A stretch of DNA of 64,000 nucleotides. It comes from Cystobasidiopsis lactophilus (Eukaryota > Basidiomycota > Agaricostilbomycetes > Agaricostilbales > Chionosphaeraceae). Shown here one piece after another: positions 35,378 through 46,812 of the stretch. Location: assembly GCA_001599975.1 (NCBI GenBank), contig BCIO01000002.1, forward strand, positions 3,731,883-3,795,882, given 5' to 3'. The position numbers were made by a program, and so were the translations under genes. The notes under the pieces were generated by a model. The model was given only the letters and a program-made list of their open reading frames with translations, did no database searches and was not told the origin of the DNA. The first letter of the stretch is position 1; the number at the start of each line of letters is the position of its first letter.

Positions 35378-36381
35378 ACGCCTTTAGGCCATTGGCCTGC
35401 CGAGCCACCCATACCCTAATCCATCCCCCTCTCCCCTGACGACATCTTTTGACGACGCCGATATCCCCAATAAGGCTCCTACCTGCAACACCTTTCCTCC
35501 TTAGACTCTCGACTTCCTGCGTGGCGTCTCCGCTCTGGATTCAGTGGCGACACTGGTCTCGACGCCACCACCAACCTGCTCCCACCTCCGAAGTGGCTCG
35601 CCTCTCTTGTATCAATCTTCCACCATACGCAGTAATACTTTCTGGGTCGCACCTCTCACCACCAGCAAGAGCTCGAGCTGTAGAAGAGGCAGGACGGCTC
35701 GGGCTCTGGGGATCGCGCTTCCCCTTTTCTTGTTGTACAAAATCCAAAAAGGCTTTTTTGACTTTCTTCGAACGAACCAAGAGATGAAATGGACTCTTCC
35801 GCAATGCCTGCTATACACGCTCTCGGCCTTGGCAAGAGCAATTTGCCCCACAAAGCGACGCGAGGCTGAGAGAGCATGGTTGCTTCTTCTCCTTCTCCTT
35901 CCAAAACTCGTCGAAGGAGTTGATCTTGCCTTGCTGCCTGTGCGTCAGAAAGCGTGTCTACCAGATATGCGGAGCATCCACGGCTTCGTTGGCCCGCACA
36001 GCCCAAAGCCTAAAGGGGTTGCCGGGGCGGCAGGTGCCCCCAACTCGCTCCGTCGACAACTTTACACTCCCAAGAATGCCTCACTTAATGCTAATCAAGA
36101 TGTTTGCGTATGATGTGCCCTCTCGAACTAGAGTACAAGCACACAAGCCGCCACCAAATCCGAGGTCCAAGCGCTTTCTTTCTACGATCCTGCGGGGACT
36201 TTCTTCGTCGTTGGGGCGATCTACAAATGCACCCAGTGCCTTCCTGAATCAGACCTCTTAATGCTCCTCCTCGCCGGTCCCCTGTCGGTGGCGGCAGTTG
36301 TCGATTTTGTCCGACTCAAGTTCTTCCCGCCCGCACATCTCTCGCTCTCTCGCTCTCTCTTTCTCTCCACGTTCTTGTGCG
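35378..36381. other. Long intergenic stretch
   Basis: About 1 kb between the HMG-box gene and the DUF6534 gene. Overlapping open frames on both strands show no recognisable protein character or convincing splice joins. The right end is pyrimidine-rich (next entry). Confidence 0.45.
36338..36369 (+). promoter_or_regulatory. CT-rich tract upstream of start
   Basis: A CTCTCG/CTCTCT-type pyrimidine tract ends about 12 bases before the start codon at 36382. Such tracts are common core-promoter or 5' UTR elements of well-expressed fungal genes. It is also a simple repeat. Confidence 0.45.
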
Positions 36382-37596
36382 ATGTCTGCTGCGATATCTC
36401 CAGAAAAGCAGGCCGCAATCGACAGTCTGTTGCTGAGCTTCCAAGTTGGCGCCTGCATCGGTGGCATCTTCACTGGCGGGTTCATCTGCTTGTGCATCTG
36501 GTACTATTCACAGTGGGTCCTAGCACAGTTGCCTGTGATCGCATTATGGTTGACTGGGCGTCAATATCTAGACACTACAGCGACAACCTTCTCATCCGCA
36601 TCTTTGTGGGCTTTCTCGTGCTGGTCAACTCTGTGGACCAAGTCGTCGTTTCCGTCGGCACAGTCACATGGGCAGTCTACGAGTCCAAGGCTTTCGTGGG
36701 CCCTATCGCTATGCCGGCCGCCTCCGCCGCCCATACGTTGATGTACGCACTCAACGAAACAGCCTGCCTCATCTTCTTCAGCTTTCGCTCCTATCGCGCG
36801 TCCGAGGGCAATCGCCTGCTCCTCGCCCTGTTTTCCGCTGGTACTTTTATTGTCTTCTTCACTGGCACCGTCACGTTCGTCGGCGGCCTGGTGAACGCGG
36901 AGGCCAACTTTGGATCCGGCAAGGCGCACGCCTTTTTCAAAAAGACGAGCGATGTTTGGTTCCCAGCTTCCATCGCGTCAGTCGATCGCACTTATTTTGC
37001 ACTTGGGGACTTGGCCCTAAACGCTCGCTTGCCCAGGACTGAAATCGGCATCTCGGCTGTTTTGGTTTACTCTCTGGCCAAAAAGAGGCAAGGCTTCAAC
37101 CCTCAAACCGAGTAAGCCCCTCGATTTAGGACGCGTCGAAATCCACGTCTGATTTGGCACCAAGCTCGGTGTTGTGGAAGCTGTGCCAATTCTCACTCGC
37201 CACAGCCAGCTTGACTGCGGTTCTTCAAACGCTGGGCTTTATCTTCCGCGCTACCAACTCTGGTAACGGCGCATACATTGTCAGTTATTCTTCACCTCAT
37301 TATGCGGCCGTTCGCTGAGCGAGTTGTAGGTCATCTTCGAATTCCTGCCGCGGGTTCAAGCCATTTCCGCCGTCTTTTGCCTCGTGTCCCGCAAGTGGCT
37401 CACGACAAACCTCCAAAGCTCTCACAGCAGCGGACCGCCTACCTCGAGTCGGATCAAAGTCCGTACCTCGAGGTCGGTCAAAATCGATGGGCTGGCGCTC
37501 AATCCTCGGATCGAGGAGGGCGACGGCAACGTGACCTCTTACTCTTTGGACGAGATTAAGATGAGCCCTAAGCGCGACATTGTAGATGACGAGTAG
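36382..37596 (+). CDS. DUF6534-type multi-pass membrane protein
   Basis: Membrane protein of a family expanded in basidiomycetes. Exon 1 reads MSAAISPEKQAAIDSLLLSF, then GIFTGGFICLCIWYYSQ (TM1). After splicing: NLLIRIFVGFLVLVNSVDQV (TM2), TWAVYESKAFVGPI and HTLMYALNETACLIFFSFRS. Next come LLLALFSAGTFIVFFTGTVT and GISAVLVYSLAKKRQGF, then across introns LTAVLQTLGFIFRATNSGNG and EFLPRVQAISAVFCLVSRKW. That makes seven likely membrane helices followed by a Ser-rich cytosolic tail ending RDIVDDE. The pattern of seven helices with the LTAVLQT...FIFRATNS and VSRKWLTTNL region near the end is typical of DUF6534. The biochemical role of the family is unknown; receptor-like function has only been guessed. 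Start at 36382. Confidence 0.72.
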
Positions 37597-37866
37597 CTCC
37601 GGATCGTTATGCTGTATGCCAGAATTTCATGCTCGCCCGCAATGGCAATTTCACTCTTGATTTCCGACGTCTTTGCTAGCGACGCGCTCTCCCATCAAAC
37701 TAAAGACCAAGTCAAAAGAAAGGTGATGTTCTAATCTAGGACAGAATCAAGCGGAGGACGCGTCCCTCAACGTCAAAGGGGAAGGCGACAGGGAAGAGAG
37801 CAGCCGTCCAGTCAAACCTTGCACACCGTTACCTCAGACCGCTTTCTTGCTGAACTCGGAGAACTA

Positions 37867-39924
37867 TCACATACCTCGAGACTCCACAAAGGCCTGCAAA
37901 AGCTTGACAATGTCGTCGTCAGCGTGCGGCTGCTCCAGCATGACCATGATATGAGCAAGGCAAGTTGCTTGAGATTGCTGGATTCAAGATGAGCTTCAGA
38001 ATCGCACTGACAGAGAGGAAACAGCTGAAATAGAGGGCTCACAACCTCATATGTTGCATCTGTAGGCTGGTCAAACTTCTTGCGCTTGGTGGGTCGTCGA
38101 AAGCTGCCGGTGCTTTCGTCTTCGGAATCCGACTCATTCTCTGGCTTGACGTGGGCCCGCAGCATGTTTTCGGGGTCTAGAAGATCTTTCATGAAATCGC
38201 GGAGATCGGGTGGGAACTGGTGGGTGAAGACCAATTGAGAAGCAGCCGGACCAGCGAGTGAAGAGCTGTTTGTGGCCGTCAGGCTGGAGGAGAGAGCGAA
38301 GTCTTGATCGATCTCGACGAAGTCAAGTGGTAATCCAACAACCGCAGGAGATGAAGGAGCGGAAAGGAATGGTTCTGGCTCCTCGGTGTCAACTCGCGCG
38401 CCTGCGGCTGCTCGAGGCTGCGAGGATGTGTTGCTTTCCGGCTGATCAGTGATCCTTGGTAAGTGCAAAGCTTCTTGACTGGCCGCAGAAGTAGGAGGCG
38501 GCGCTGAGGCGACTATCGGGGGCGCCGGCGAGAGCGAGTCGTGGGCACTGTGCGGAGTAGGGGTCGGTGGCTCGCGGGGCTGCCTTGATCCCGCCGCTGG
38601 GAACAAGCTGTATATGTCATCGTTTTGAGGAATCGAGGGACCGGTGCATGCTGGACAAGACCACGGGGAAGCTATCGTGATCCTTTCAGGACAAGCTTTT
38701 GCAAGGGGCTGATTGAATGCTCCTACAGTCTTCTTCAGAAGGCTGCTGGTCCAGGCAATGCCAGTAAAACGCCCGGTCACATTCGTCGCAGAGGATACAG
38801 GTGTCATCGTCCTCGCCCTATTTTATAGGCCCTATGCCATCAGCGCATGAAAGCTTGGTAGCAGAACGGGGAAAAGAAGGTACCTCAATGATTCCACACA
38901 CCTCACACGGTCGACATCCGATGCATTTCCAGTCGTATAGCTTGCACGCTTCCAGTAAAGAAAAGCAAATCTTCAGACATCGATAATGGCCAGCTCTGCA
39001 GAATACAAATAAGCTTGTGAAACCTCGCAAAGGCGGAATCCCACTTTTGACACGTCGAACAGATCAGAGCGCGGCGTATATCTTCGATGTCTTCGTCGCA
39101 GTAGTCACAGATCATCGCCGACCGAGACCTTTTGCCTTTGTTTTGGTTTGCGAGTTGGCGCTGCGTGAGGCGTGCCTTGCTGGCATCGTGGCTTATGACG
39201 AACTGCAAATCAGGAGGCGCTGCCGCATTCTGAGAAGGCGAAACAGGAACAGTCAAAGTGGAAGGTGCTGCGTAGGGCTTCCGGTTGTTCAGGTTTCGAA
39301 TTGCCGCAAACTTCACGCGCTTCTCGAAGTCAAGCGCCACGGGAAGGCATTGGCGGTTTTTGGCATGGTGGACAAAGACTTTGCTAAAGCTGGTGAGCGC
39401 TGCGTAGATTTGCGCCGGCGTCGAGCCTTCGGGCCGGCTTGCCTCCAACGATGTCCACCGGATCATCAGCTTTGGCATTCCGTCCGCGTTGTTGAACAGT
39501 CGGTCGAGCATCTCGGGAGTGAAGAAGTGGGCGCTCGGTTGTTGCGTAAGAAGCTCACGAGGGTTGAGGCGGTCGACTTTGGCTAACTTCAGCATCACCT
39601 TGTGGCAGACGGTGAACGTTACTCACACCATGGTATCACTTTGCCTGTGGTGGGATCAAAAAGCACGCCAGCGTCGTATGTGGACGGCTCGACGCTTTTC
39701 TGGAGGGTGCTGGTCGTGACAGCGTGGAGGAATTGAATGTGCCGTTTCATCCACAAGGCTGGCATCAGCACCACGTCGCACAATGGACAGCCATAAACCA
39801 AGTCGTCAGAGAGGCTGGGCCGAGGGAACAGCGCGAAACCGATTTGCGCGAGCCTGACATGCTTCGGCGAGTCCACAAGGACCTGGAGCGTCTCGGGAGG
39901 GAAGTCGTCCACCGTCTGTATCAT
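37867..39924 (-). CDS. C2H2 and tandem PHD-finger protein
   Basis: Likely chromatin reader. It starts MIQTVDDFPPETLQVL (39922-39924). Near the N-terminus a C2H2-like unit reads CPLCDVVLMPALWMKRHIQF followed by LH. The middle region contains SAHFFTPEMLDRLFNNADGM and MIRWTSLEASRPEG. The PHD region follows: CDYCDEDIEDIRRALICSTC spliced to a HYRC segment (C-x2-C ... C-x2-C-x4-H-x2-C), then WKCIGCRPCEVCG. A second PHD has CDECDRAFYWHC, in which Tyr sits where the zinc-binding His is expected. Pro/Ser-rich, acidic and KRKK-containing tails follow. The last exon reads MVMLEQPHADDDIVKLLQ and stops at 37867-37869. Domain order resembles DPF/requiem-type readers only loosely. Some joins around 38.6-38.9 kb are tentative. 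Confidence 0.72.
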
Positions 39925-40358
39925 TTGAGCACGTCGAAGATGCTCTCATGTCTTGGCTTGGGCGACAAACATCTGGAGCGAGAGAAAGGGGCACAAATCG
40001 AAATGAATGCAGGAACTTCCTTCTCAGGTGGCGACCCCTCTTGTGGGTGCGGTATCAAGTGCAAGGTTCAGAAAAAAAGCATGAGAAAATGTGCAGCAAA
40101 GGAGCTGCGCGTGCAAATGGCTTCAAATTCAAATGAGAGATGCCCGCCCTCCACGAATGGCAGGCAGTGCTACAAAATGACACAAGCGAAGGTGAAGGTG
40201 GCAATGATTGCCCGGGAATAGAAGGCTCAGAAGCAGGGTAAGTGCAACGCAGGATACTGCGAGAGAGCGCAATGCTCATCAGGGAAGAGAAGAAGAGAAG
40301 AAAAGACAGCACGAACTATTCGCCAGGTGGGAACAAAAGTCGAAAGGCAGCACGAACA
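39925..40358. other. Intergenic stretch
   Basis: About 430 bases upstream of the PHD gene and downstream of the coiled-coil gene A. No gene, RNA or clear repeat was recognised. Confidence 0.45.
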
Positions 40359-41088
40359 CTATCGGCCAGTTTTGGCGGGAGCAGGGTGAGGGACAGCTTG
40401 GACTGGCACCAGAGGGCTGGCACCCTTGCCATGCGAAGGTCGCTCGGACTGCGGCTCGTCATCGGTCGCTTTCGTGCCGGGAGAGTCATGAGCATCATCA
40501 TCACGGCGATCAGCTGGGTTGAACGTTTTGTCTGTACGGCTCGACCTGCCAGAAGAATCTTGTTCGCGGTGCTCTGGGCGGGAACTGCAAGGGTTGCTGA
40601 GTTTAAGTATGTCCGACCAAGCGAGCAACAGGCTCACTGGATGTCGACGATAGAGATGAGTTGTTCTTTGATGAGGCCCACCTCGTCCTTCGTGTCGATG
40701 AGCGAATCGTTGCTCAAGATGGCGGACGTGTTCAATTCACTGAGCTCGGTGATGATCTTGCTGCTGATCTTGCCGATATCCGTCTTGATTTCGCCAAGTC
40801 TGCCGCTGATGGTCTGTATATCGATGCGAGCTCCCTGCACGTCGGCACGAATTCCTTGCACGTCCAGCCTGAGGTTCGGCGCGGCACCCTGGCCAGCGCC
40901 CAGATTGCTCTGGATCGTACTCAAGTGCTCGTTCATGGTTTTGAGGTTTTCGTTCATCAGCTTGAGCTGCTCGACCAGCGCATCAGGTGCAGAGTCATTC
41001 GAAGAGGCTGTTGTCAAGTCAAGCTCTCAGGACTCAAGGACCTTGACGCTCTTTGGCTCAAACACTTACAATTCCAGAGCGGCCACAT
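40359..41088 (-). CDS. Small coiled-coil protein, paralogue A
   Basis: Three exons. A mini-exon starting at 41086-41088 encodes only MWPLWN before a GTAAGT donor. Exon 2 reads SSSNDSAPDALVEQLKLMNE, then LKTMNEHLSTIQSNL, RLDVQGIRADVQGARIDIQT and SGRLGEIKTDIGKISSKI: heptad-type coiled coil with many Ile/Leu/Asp. A third exon, joined through a GTGAGC donor near 40634, carries a polar tail (ADRRDDDAHDSP, PLVPVQAVPHPAPAKTGR) and stops at 40359. Without that last splice the protein would end SIVDIQ at 40634. No known family was recognised. Its neighbour at 41588-42442 has the same layout, so the pair is a tandem duplication of a coiled-coil gene of unknown role. Confidence 0.65.
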
Positions 41089-41587
41089 GCTTGACGTGCT
41101 TCTGCTGGTCGCAAAAAGATCACTTTCTTCGAGGTGGAGTAGAACCTGGACGTTGAGGAAAGACAAAGAGTTTCAGCGCCCTTTTTGCTGCTGAGGCTGC
41201 CAAGCTGCCTCTCGTGGGAATCATTCGAAAGCCTCCTTAAAGAGCGTGACCGAAATGAAGCTCGGAGATCCGTGGCGCTCGATGCAAAAGGAAATGGTCT
41301 GTACAAGAGAAAATGAGCAGCAGAGCTGCCTATGCAATGAGAATTCTACAATTTTGAGGTATGCGTCCCGCCCGTGTGAAGGAGAATTGTACAGGTGAAG
41401 GTGAGGATAGCAAGTGGGGCCGCGGAGGGAGCTCTGAATTTGAAAGGTAACAAGGCGAAGCGGGATATGGCGAAGACAGGGTATTAAGACAGATGATGGT
41501 GAAGAGGAGGATCTAGGTACCGCCAAAGAGTGACAGACGTCAGTGGAGAGGAGGAGAGAGGCAACAGGTGGCACGCACTGAGGCCAG
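41089..41587. other. Intergenic stretch between coiled-coil paralogues
   Basis: About 500 bases separating the two coiled-coil genes. No coding sequence, RNA gene or direct repeat at the duplication edges was seen. Confidence 0.45.
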
Positions 41588-42442
41588 TTACTCGTCAGAG
41601 TCGGGGACAGGCTGAGCCGGGCCAGCTCCAGGAATCGCACCCTCGCTCGGCGGAACCAGGGCGTGCTCCATCTCGGGATCAATAGGAGCCTGCAAAGCAC
41701 CTTGAGTGCTGCCGCGCCTGATGGATCGAGCCACGGGAACAGGGCTGCATGGGAACGGAAAGTGAGCTCCTCCGAAGCGGCGCCAAAGTCCACACTCACA
41801 ATCTCGGAGAGGCTTCCTTGTACATCGTGTCCAAGCGGTCCGTCATCTTGACGATGGAATGGCGGGCCCTTCCGATCTCTTCGGCCGCCTTGACAATCGT
41901 GCCGCTCGTACTGTCCATCTTGACGGCCATATTTTCCAGGCCACCACTGATCGTAAGGTCAATCTCTTCCAGAGCTCGCTTCGCCGTGCGCTCGATGCCA
42001 TCGAGGCGGTCATCCAAAGAGCGACCGATTTGGCCCAAGCTTTTCTTCAAATCGGTCTGGAGGATCCCATTGGTCTGACCGAAGCCGTCCCGCACGGCCG
42101 TCTTGACGTCTGTACTGAAGGTCGTCTTCAAGACCAGCATGTCGCCTCGAAGCTCTTGTATGGTTGTGTCCAGCTTTGCGACTGTGGTTTGCAGGTTGGT
42201 GACACTCGTCGTCAAGCCGGTCAAAGTCACATTGATTTTCCCCAGCTCGGCTGTGTTCGCCTTCAGCGTGGTATCGATTCCCTGACAAGTGGTGTTGAGG
42301 GCGGCCAGAGTCTGTTCGAGGGTGGGACGCTGAGCCGCGTTCGAAGCTGTCAATGAAAGAAAGCCCCTCTTTGAGCTGTTGTACCAGACGACCGCACAGC
42401 ATCGGGGCACCTACACTTCCAGGGCATCTTGATGGTTGGCAT
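41588..42442 (-). CDS. Small coiled-coil protein, paralogue B
   Basis: Three exons in the same arrangement as paralogue A. A mini-exon (start 42440-42442) encodes MPTIKMPWK and ends in phase 1. Exon 2 reads SSNAAQRPTLEQTLAALNTT, then TTLKANTAELGKINVTLTGL, TTSVTNLQTTVAKLDTTIQ, SLGQIGRSLDDRLDGIERTA and IVKMTDRLDTMYKEASPR. These are long heptads typical of a trimeric or dimeric coiled-coil rod. A GTGAGT donor joins exon 3, which encodes a Pro-rich tail ending PAQPVPDSDE with the stop at 41588-41590. There are no transmembrane segments or signal peptide. The function is unknown. Coiled coil plus short proline tail could make it a tethering or scaffold factor, but nothing proves it. Confidence 0.68.
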
Positions 42443-42707
42443 GGTTCTAGTCGTCGTCAAAGGTTCGTAAAGGTTCGTTACAAGTCAAGGTGGACAGGTC
42501 TTGGACGTCGAGGAAAGAAAAGATTCAGCGCCCTTAGTCTTTTCTGTTGAAGGTCCTGGCTGCCTCATGTGGGTTTGCCTTTCATTCTCAACTCCATCAA
42601 TAGTCCACACACGCTTCGCACAAGTCGAGTGTTTCCCTCTAAGAGAGCCAAGTCCCATGCAAAAAATGAAGCTACAATGGAACGCCACCGCGTTGGCGCG
42701 CGCCTTT

Positions 42708-44571
42708 CTAGCCGTATTGAAATCTAAAGCTCCCTCCACCTCCTCCCTGTTGAAAGAACTGCTGGAACGGGTGGCCGCCACCGTGGCCAAAGGGTGAATG
42801 GAAGCCTTGCTGGTATGCTTGTTGGCCTGAAGTGTCGTTGGGGTCATCGCCTCTATCGAACCGCGCTCTGAGCTCTGTTCACGCCGCGAGAGTGAGGAGG
42901 TTAGAGAGAGGAAAGCTTATGGAAGGGGACAGGGCGCGAACCTGGATTGGAGAGCACTTCGTACGCCTCGTTGACTGCTGCCATTTGCTTTTCGGAGCCG
43001 CCTTTGTCCTGTATGCAAAGAAACAAACGGCATCTCAGCAAATGAATGGAGAAAAAGGTGAGTTCACAACGTACAGGATGTGCCTTCAAGGTCGCTTTCC
43101 GGCTGTGCGTTGCGAAGACGACCTTAGCTGGGACCAATGGCACAGCTGAAGTAGGAAAAGCAACGCACTAAGCCTTCTTGATCGTCTTCTCGTCCGCCTC
43201 TTGTGACACGCCGAGCACCTTATAGTAGTCCTTGCTCTTGCTGCGCTTCAACAGCCTCTGCGCCTTCTGCAGCTCCTCCATTAAGTCCCGGTCCTGCCGC
43301 CCGCTTTTCTCAAACGCGTCATTCAGCACCCGGACCGCCGACTCGTATTCTTGCTGTAGTAAGAAGTCCAAGCCAGACGAGTGGAGCGCGAATTGGGAGT
43401 CGGGCTTGTAGGTGGCCAACGTCTTGCAGGTCGCGGACCTGGACGTGGACTTGGTTTGGAGTTGCGCTTGGCAGGCCCACTCGAAGGCTTGGGCCAGGAG
43501 CTGCGCGTGCGAGTCCAGCTTGGCCACTTTGGGCAGCACGGCTTGGTTGTCCTCGATCAGCGCCCTGACTCTTGAAATGAAAGCCGGTGCGTCCGGCTTG
43601 TCCGTCGTCAGCGCCACCGACGCCGAGGCCCATCTTGAGCCCTCGATGAAGTTGCGGATCTTGGCGAGGTCCTTGTCGAGCTTTTTGAGCTGCTTGAAGA
43701 GGGACTTGCACGGCTTGGAGTCGGGGTCGAAGTGCAGGCATTGCTTGACGGGCTGTAGTGCTTGGGCGGAGTCGGAGTTGAGGAAGATGTAGTTCAGCAG
43801 GGAGAGTCTGGTCAAGAGGGAGGCGGAGGATGGGTTCAAGGAGGCGGCTCGTCTGTGGTGCTCCCATCAGGCCTCATTACGAGAACACGCAGGAGGGCAA
43901 AGACAATCCACTCACGACAGCTCCCCGATGCCCTCTTCGAATTTGCCCAAAGCCAAGCTGCAATCCGCCTGGAGCTCCTTCAGGTCTGCGCAGTTCGGCG
44001 CCAGCTCCAATGCCTCCTGCGCGCTCTTAGCCGCCTGCTCGAACTGGCCAGCCTTGAATTCGGCTTTTGCCAGCGTCCAAGTCTTGCTTAGCGTCTTCAG
44101 AGACGCGGTTAACGAGGTGGAATGGGAGTCGGGGGAGTGGGAGGAGAGGTAGATGTCGAGGTTGGATTGCGCTCCTTGTAGGTCGCCATTGGAAAGCCGG
44201 AGCTTAACTATTTGGATCCGCGCCTGTTCGTGTGCACCACACGGTCATTACACGCCGCTGGGAAGAGTATCAAGGGGGCAAAGCCAACGAACCTGGTCGA
44301 ACTCTGTGAGCCGCAACACGGCTTCCAAGTCTTCCAAGGCCCTCTTGGATTGTCGAGCTGCCAGATACGCCGTCGCCCGTTTGTACAGCGTCAAGTAGTC
44401 TTGAGGATCCTTAGAGATGACGGCGTCCAAGTACTCGACCGCCTGCAAGGGGCGAGCCGACGCCAACAACGCGCTCGCTGAGGCCAGCAGCTGCTCGCTC
44501 GGCAGGCTGGCATCTATTGAGGCTGACGTGGATGCTACCAGAGCTAAAGTGGCGACCAAGGCCAGGCGCAT
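42708..44571 (-). CDS. ER co-chaperone, DNAJC3/P58IPK-like (TPR + J domain)
   Basis: Luminal ER Hsp40 that hands unfolded proteins to BiP. The start at 44569-44571 gives a clean signal peptide (MRLALVATLALVASTSAS). TPR helices follow: EQLLASASALLASARPLQAV, SKDPQDYLTLYKRATAYLAA, FEQAAKSAQEALELAPNCAD, ASLLTRLSLLNYIFLNSDSA and EYESAVRVLNDAFEKSG. Then comes the J domain, DYYKVLGVSQEADEKTIKKA, with the HPD motif assembled across an intron (KAHP then DKGGSEKQMAAVNEAYEVL). A Gly/Gln/Phe-rich tail (FGHGGGHPFQQFFQQGG) ends at 42708-42710. TPRs first and the J domain last is the DNAJC3 order. The HPD triad is intact, so J-domain activity is expected. There is no KDEL-like end. Several introns; the internal TPR joins are reasonable but not all checked. 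Confidence 0.85.
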
Positions 44572-44930
44572 AGTGCGCTTTGTTTGGGGAACGAGCAAGG
44601 ACAAGCTGCCACGTTGAAGCCTGCCAGCCTCAGCAAGCACCACGAGTCTACAATTTCGGTGGCAAATCGGAGAGGCCTTGGGAGAGTGGCGGGCTTTATA
44701 GGGCCAATGTCGTCCTTTGGGTGCAGCTGGGAAGCAAGGCATCATTTGGCAGCAGCTCGACTACTTCACAAACAAATTCCATAATCTGCACAGAAAGTCC
44801 CAAACCCCCAACGCTGCATCTCTGTTCCTATCCCATCACGAGCATGCAGCACTTGCTTGAAAGCCATCACCAAACCGCCTCAGAAACTCCTTCAGCTTCA
44901 TCCCTCGCCTGGAATCCGGATTCCACAGGT
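44572..44930. other. Intergenic stretch
   Basis: About 360 bases between the DNAJC3-like gene start and the end of F-box paralogue A. It should hold the promoter of the former. No other feature was recognised. Confidence 0.45.
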
Positions 44931-46405
44931 TCAGCACTCTCTCTCCAAGCAGCCGAAGCTGGCCCACTCACCGAAAAGGTCCGGCATATCGCACGCATGG
45001 GATACCTTGAAAGAAATGAACTGTGACTGGCACAAAGTGTGAAGCGCTTGGGTCGGGACGGGGAAGTCGATTCGCAAATCGAGGGAAAGCCGACGCAAGT
45101 TTGGCAAGTTCCCAGCGGCCAGGGTGGCATGCAGGCTTTGCAAGCACGCATGCTCGTGTTCGTGAGCAGGCTCCAGTTCGGGGGATAGGAAGTCTTGGTA
45201 GGAGAGCGACAACGAGAAGCTGGACAGCTGTCCAAGGGCGAGGCGGCTGAAATCGAGTGGCACGGTGTCCGTCACTTCGTGAGCCAAAGGATAGACCACT
45301 AGACGTTTGCTTCTAGTATAGGTCATCAGAGTAATGCTGAGGGTCCGAAGTTGAGGCAAATGACCGAGGAGAGTCCAGTCTAGATTGCGAAAGGTCGAGG
45401 AGGCCACGTTGCGGTCGAAGTACCTGAGCTGGAATCTAATCGTGGTCAACGACGAGGGCAGTCCTGAAGCAAAGGTGGGCCAATTGATCTGATAGGGGGG
45501 CTGGAACGTATTGGTGTCGTTGATCGACAAGCGCTGAAGATGATGGCTCGTCGGCAACGAGATCCCTTCGACCCCCTTGAGCACCACAGGATGGTGAGGG
45601 TCAAGATTAACGGTCCTCGCTTCGAGAAGAAGTCGTCCATCCTCCACTCGCCAGCGATACGAATCACCTGCCCAGTCTATCTGATAGATCTGGCCACCAA
45701 GAGCGAGAACAACCGAATACCAGCCATGTGGGTCAGAACCTTCTCCTCCCACCGTCACCATTCGCAAAGCGCGTAGTCCATCAAGACGAAACGGCTTTGC
45801 TCGCCGCAGGAGGGCCGGCTCGATGCGCAAGTTCAAGCGGACCAGCCAGTCCAATTTGAAAGAAGGTGTAGAGATCAAATCGTTTGCATAGTCGTCAGCC
45901 GAGGCATCGAAAGGGCTGAGGGAGAGCTGGGTTTGCGAAGGAAAGAGGGCCGAGGTGGCAAGCGCATCTATGCATTGCTGTGCCCTCGGCCAGGCGTTTG
46001 GGGTGTCGCGAAGGCCGTTAAGAGAGAGTTTGATGTTACGGGTAGACGAGACGAAGGGGACCAGCGCCAGGACGCTGGCCAACAGCTCGCGAATTTTGCC
46101 AGGCGAAACGACGGGTCGACATCTGAATCGCTCGAACGGTGGCGAAAGGCCCGAGGGAAGACAAGCTTCAAGTCGACAGTTTGAAATAACAAGGGGCGAA
46201 ATATCGCATAGATTTGGCGACAAAGGAGGAGAAATGGCAAGGGCGAATACGATGCGCGAGGCGGCCAATGCTTGTAAAAATCAAGTTGTAAATGATTTTT
46301 TGCCGAAGTCGCCAGATCAATGCTGAGGCAAAGATGCCGTTCCGCCAAGCACGAGAAGATCTCGACGACAATCTCCTCTGGCAGAGGGCACACTCCGCGA
46401 GACAT
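44931..46405 (-). CDS. F-box protein, paralogue A (apparent frameshift)
   Basis: F-box protein, probably a substrate receptor for an SCF ubiquitin ligase. The first part (from MSRGVCPLPEEIVVEIFSCL, start 46403-46405) holds the F-box and matches paralogue B (LPREILVEIFSYL) and then FLLLCRQIYAIFRPLLFQ. Near 46105-46120 the frame changes: text up to SSDSDVDP continues in one frame, while VVSPGKIRELLASVLALVPF, which aligns with the next segment of paralogue B, is in another. No plausible intron covers the change, so a one-base difference (mutation or sequencing error) is likely. The rest is leucine-rich with LDWTLLGHLPQLRTLSITL and is open to the stop at 44931. It is either a young pseudogene or an assembly error. 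Confidence 0.65.
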
Positions 46406-46812
46406 GCTCCGCAACTCTTGATTGACCCCCTGATGGCATCGCATGTCAGTCCTGCTACCCTTTGCAGCGAATCAGACACGCACAATGTCTTTCGAGCAAG
46501 GCGTTGGGACAATCAACGTGTGGCTCGCTCAGGCTGGCAAAGGCCTCTCTTTTGACCCGGTGCAAGCTTGGAAGAGGCACGGGGAGCTGAGTGAGAAGGT
46601 GTGCAGCTTGACTCAATCGTCTACAGTCAGTAATTGAAAGCGTGTTCTGGCGCTCGGGGTGACTGTTGGAGGTCAAGGGGTGAAGCTCAAGGTCTTCGCG
46701 ACAAGCAAAAGGGCAAAGGGAGCGCCCAGTGAATCAATCTTGGAGGCCCCGTGGCTTTGCACTAGGATCTTTAAACGTTTCTTCGTCACCGCGCGCGCCC
46801 CACGCTTGCAAG
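46406..46812. other. Intergenic stretch
   Basis: About 400 bases between the F-box gene A start and the end of the repeat-protein gene. No feature recognised. Confidence 0.4.

Noticed and set aside
35378-36381. Candidate gene in the 1-kb gap before the DUF6534 gene
   Set aside because: Open frames are short, overlap on both strands and show no shared protein character; no convincing splice joins.
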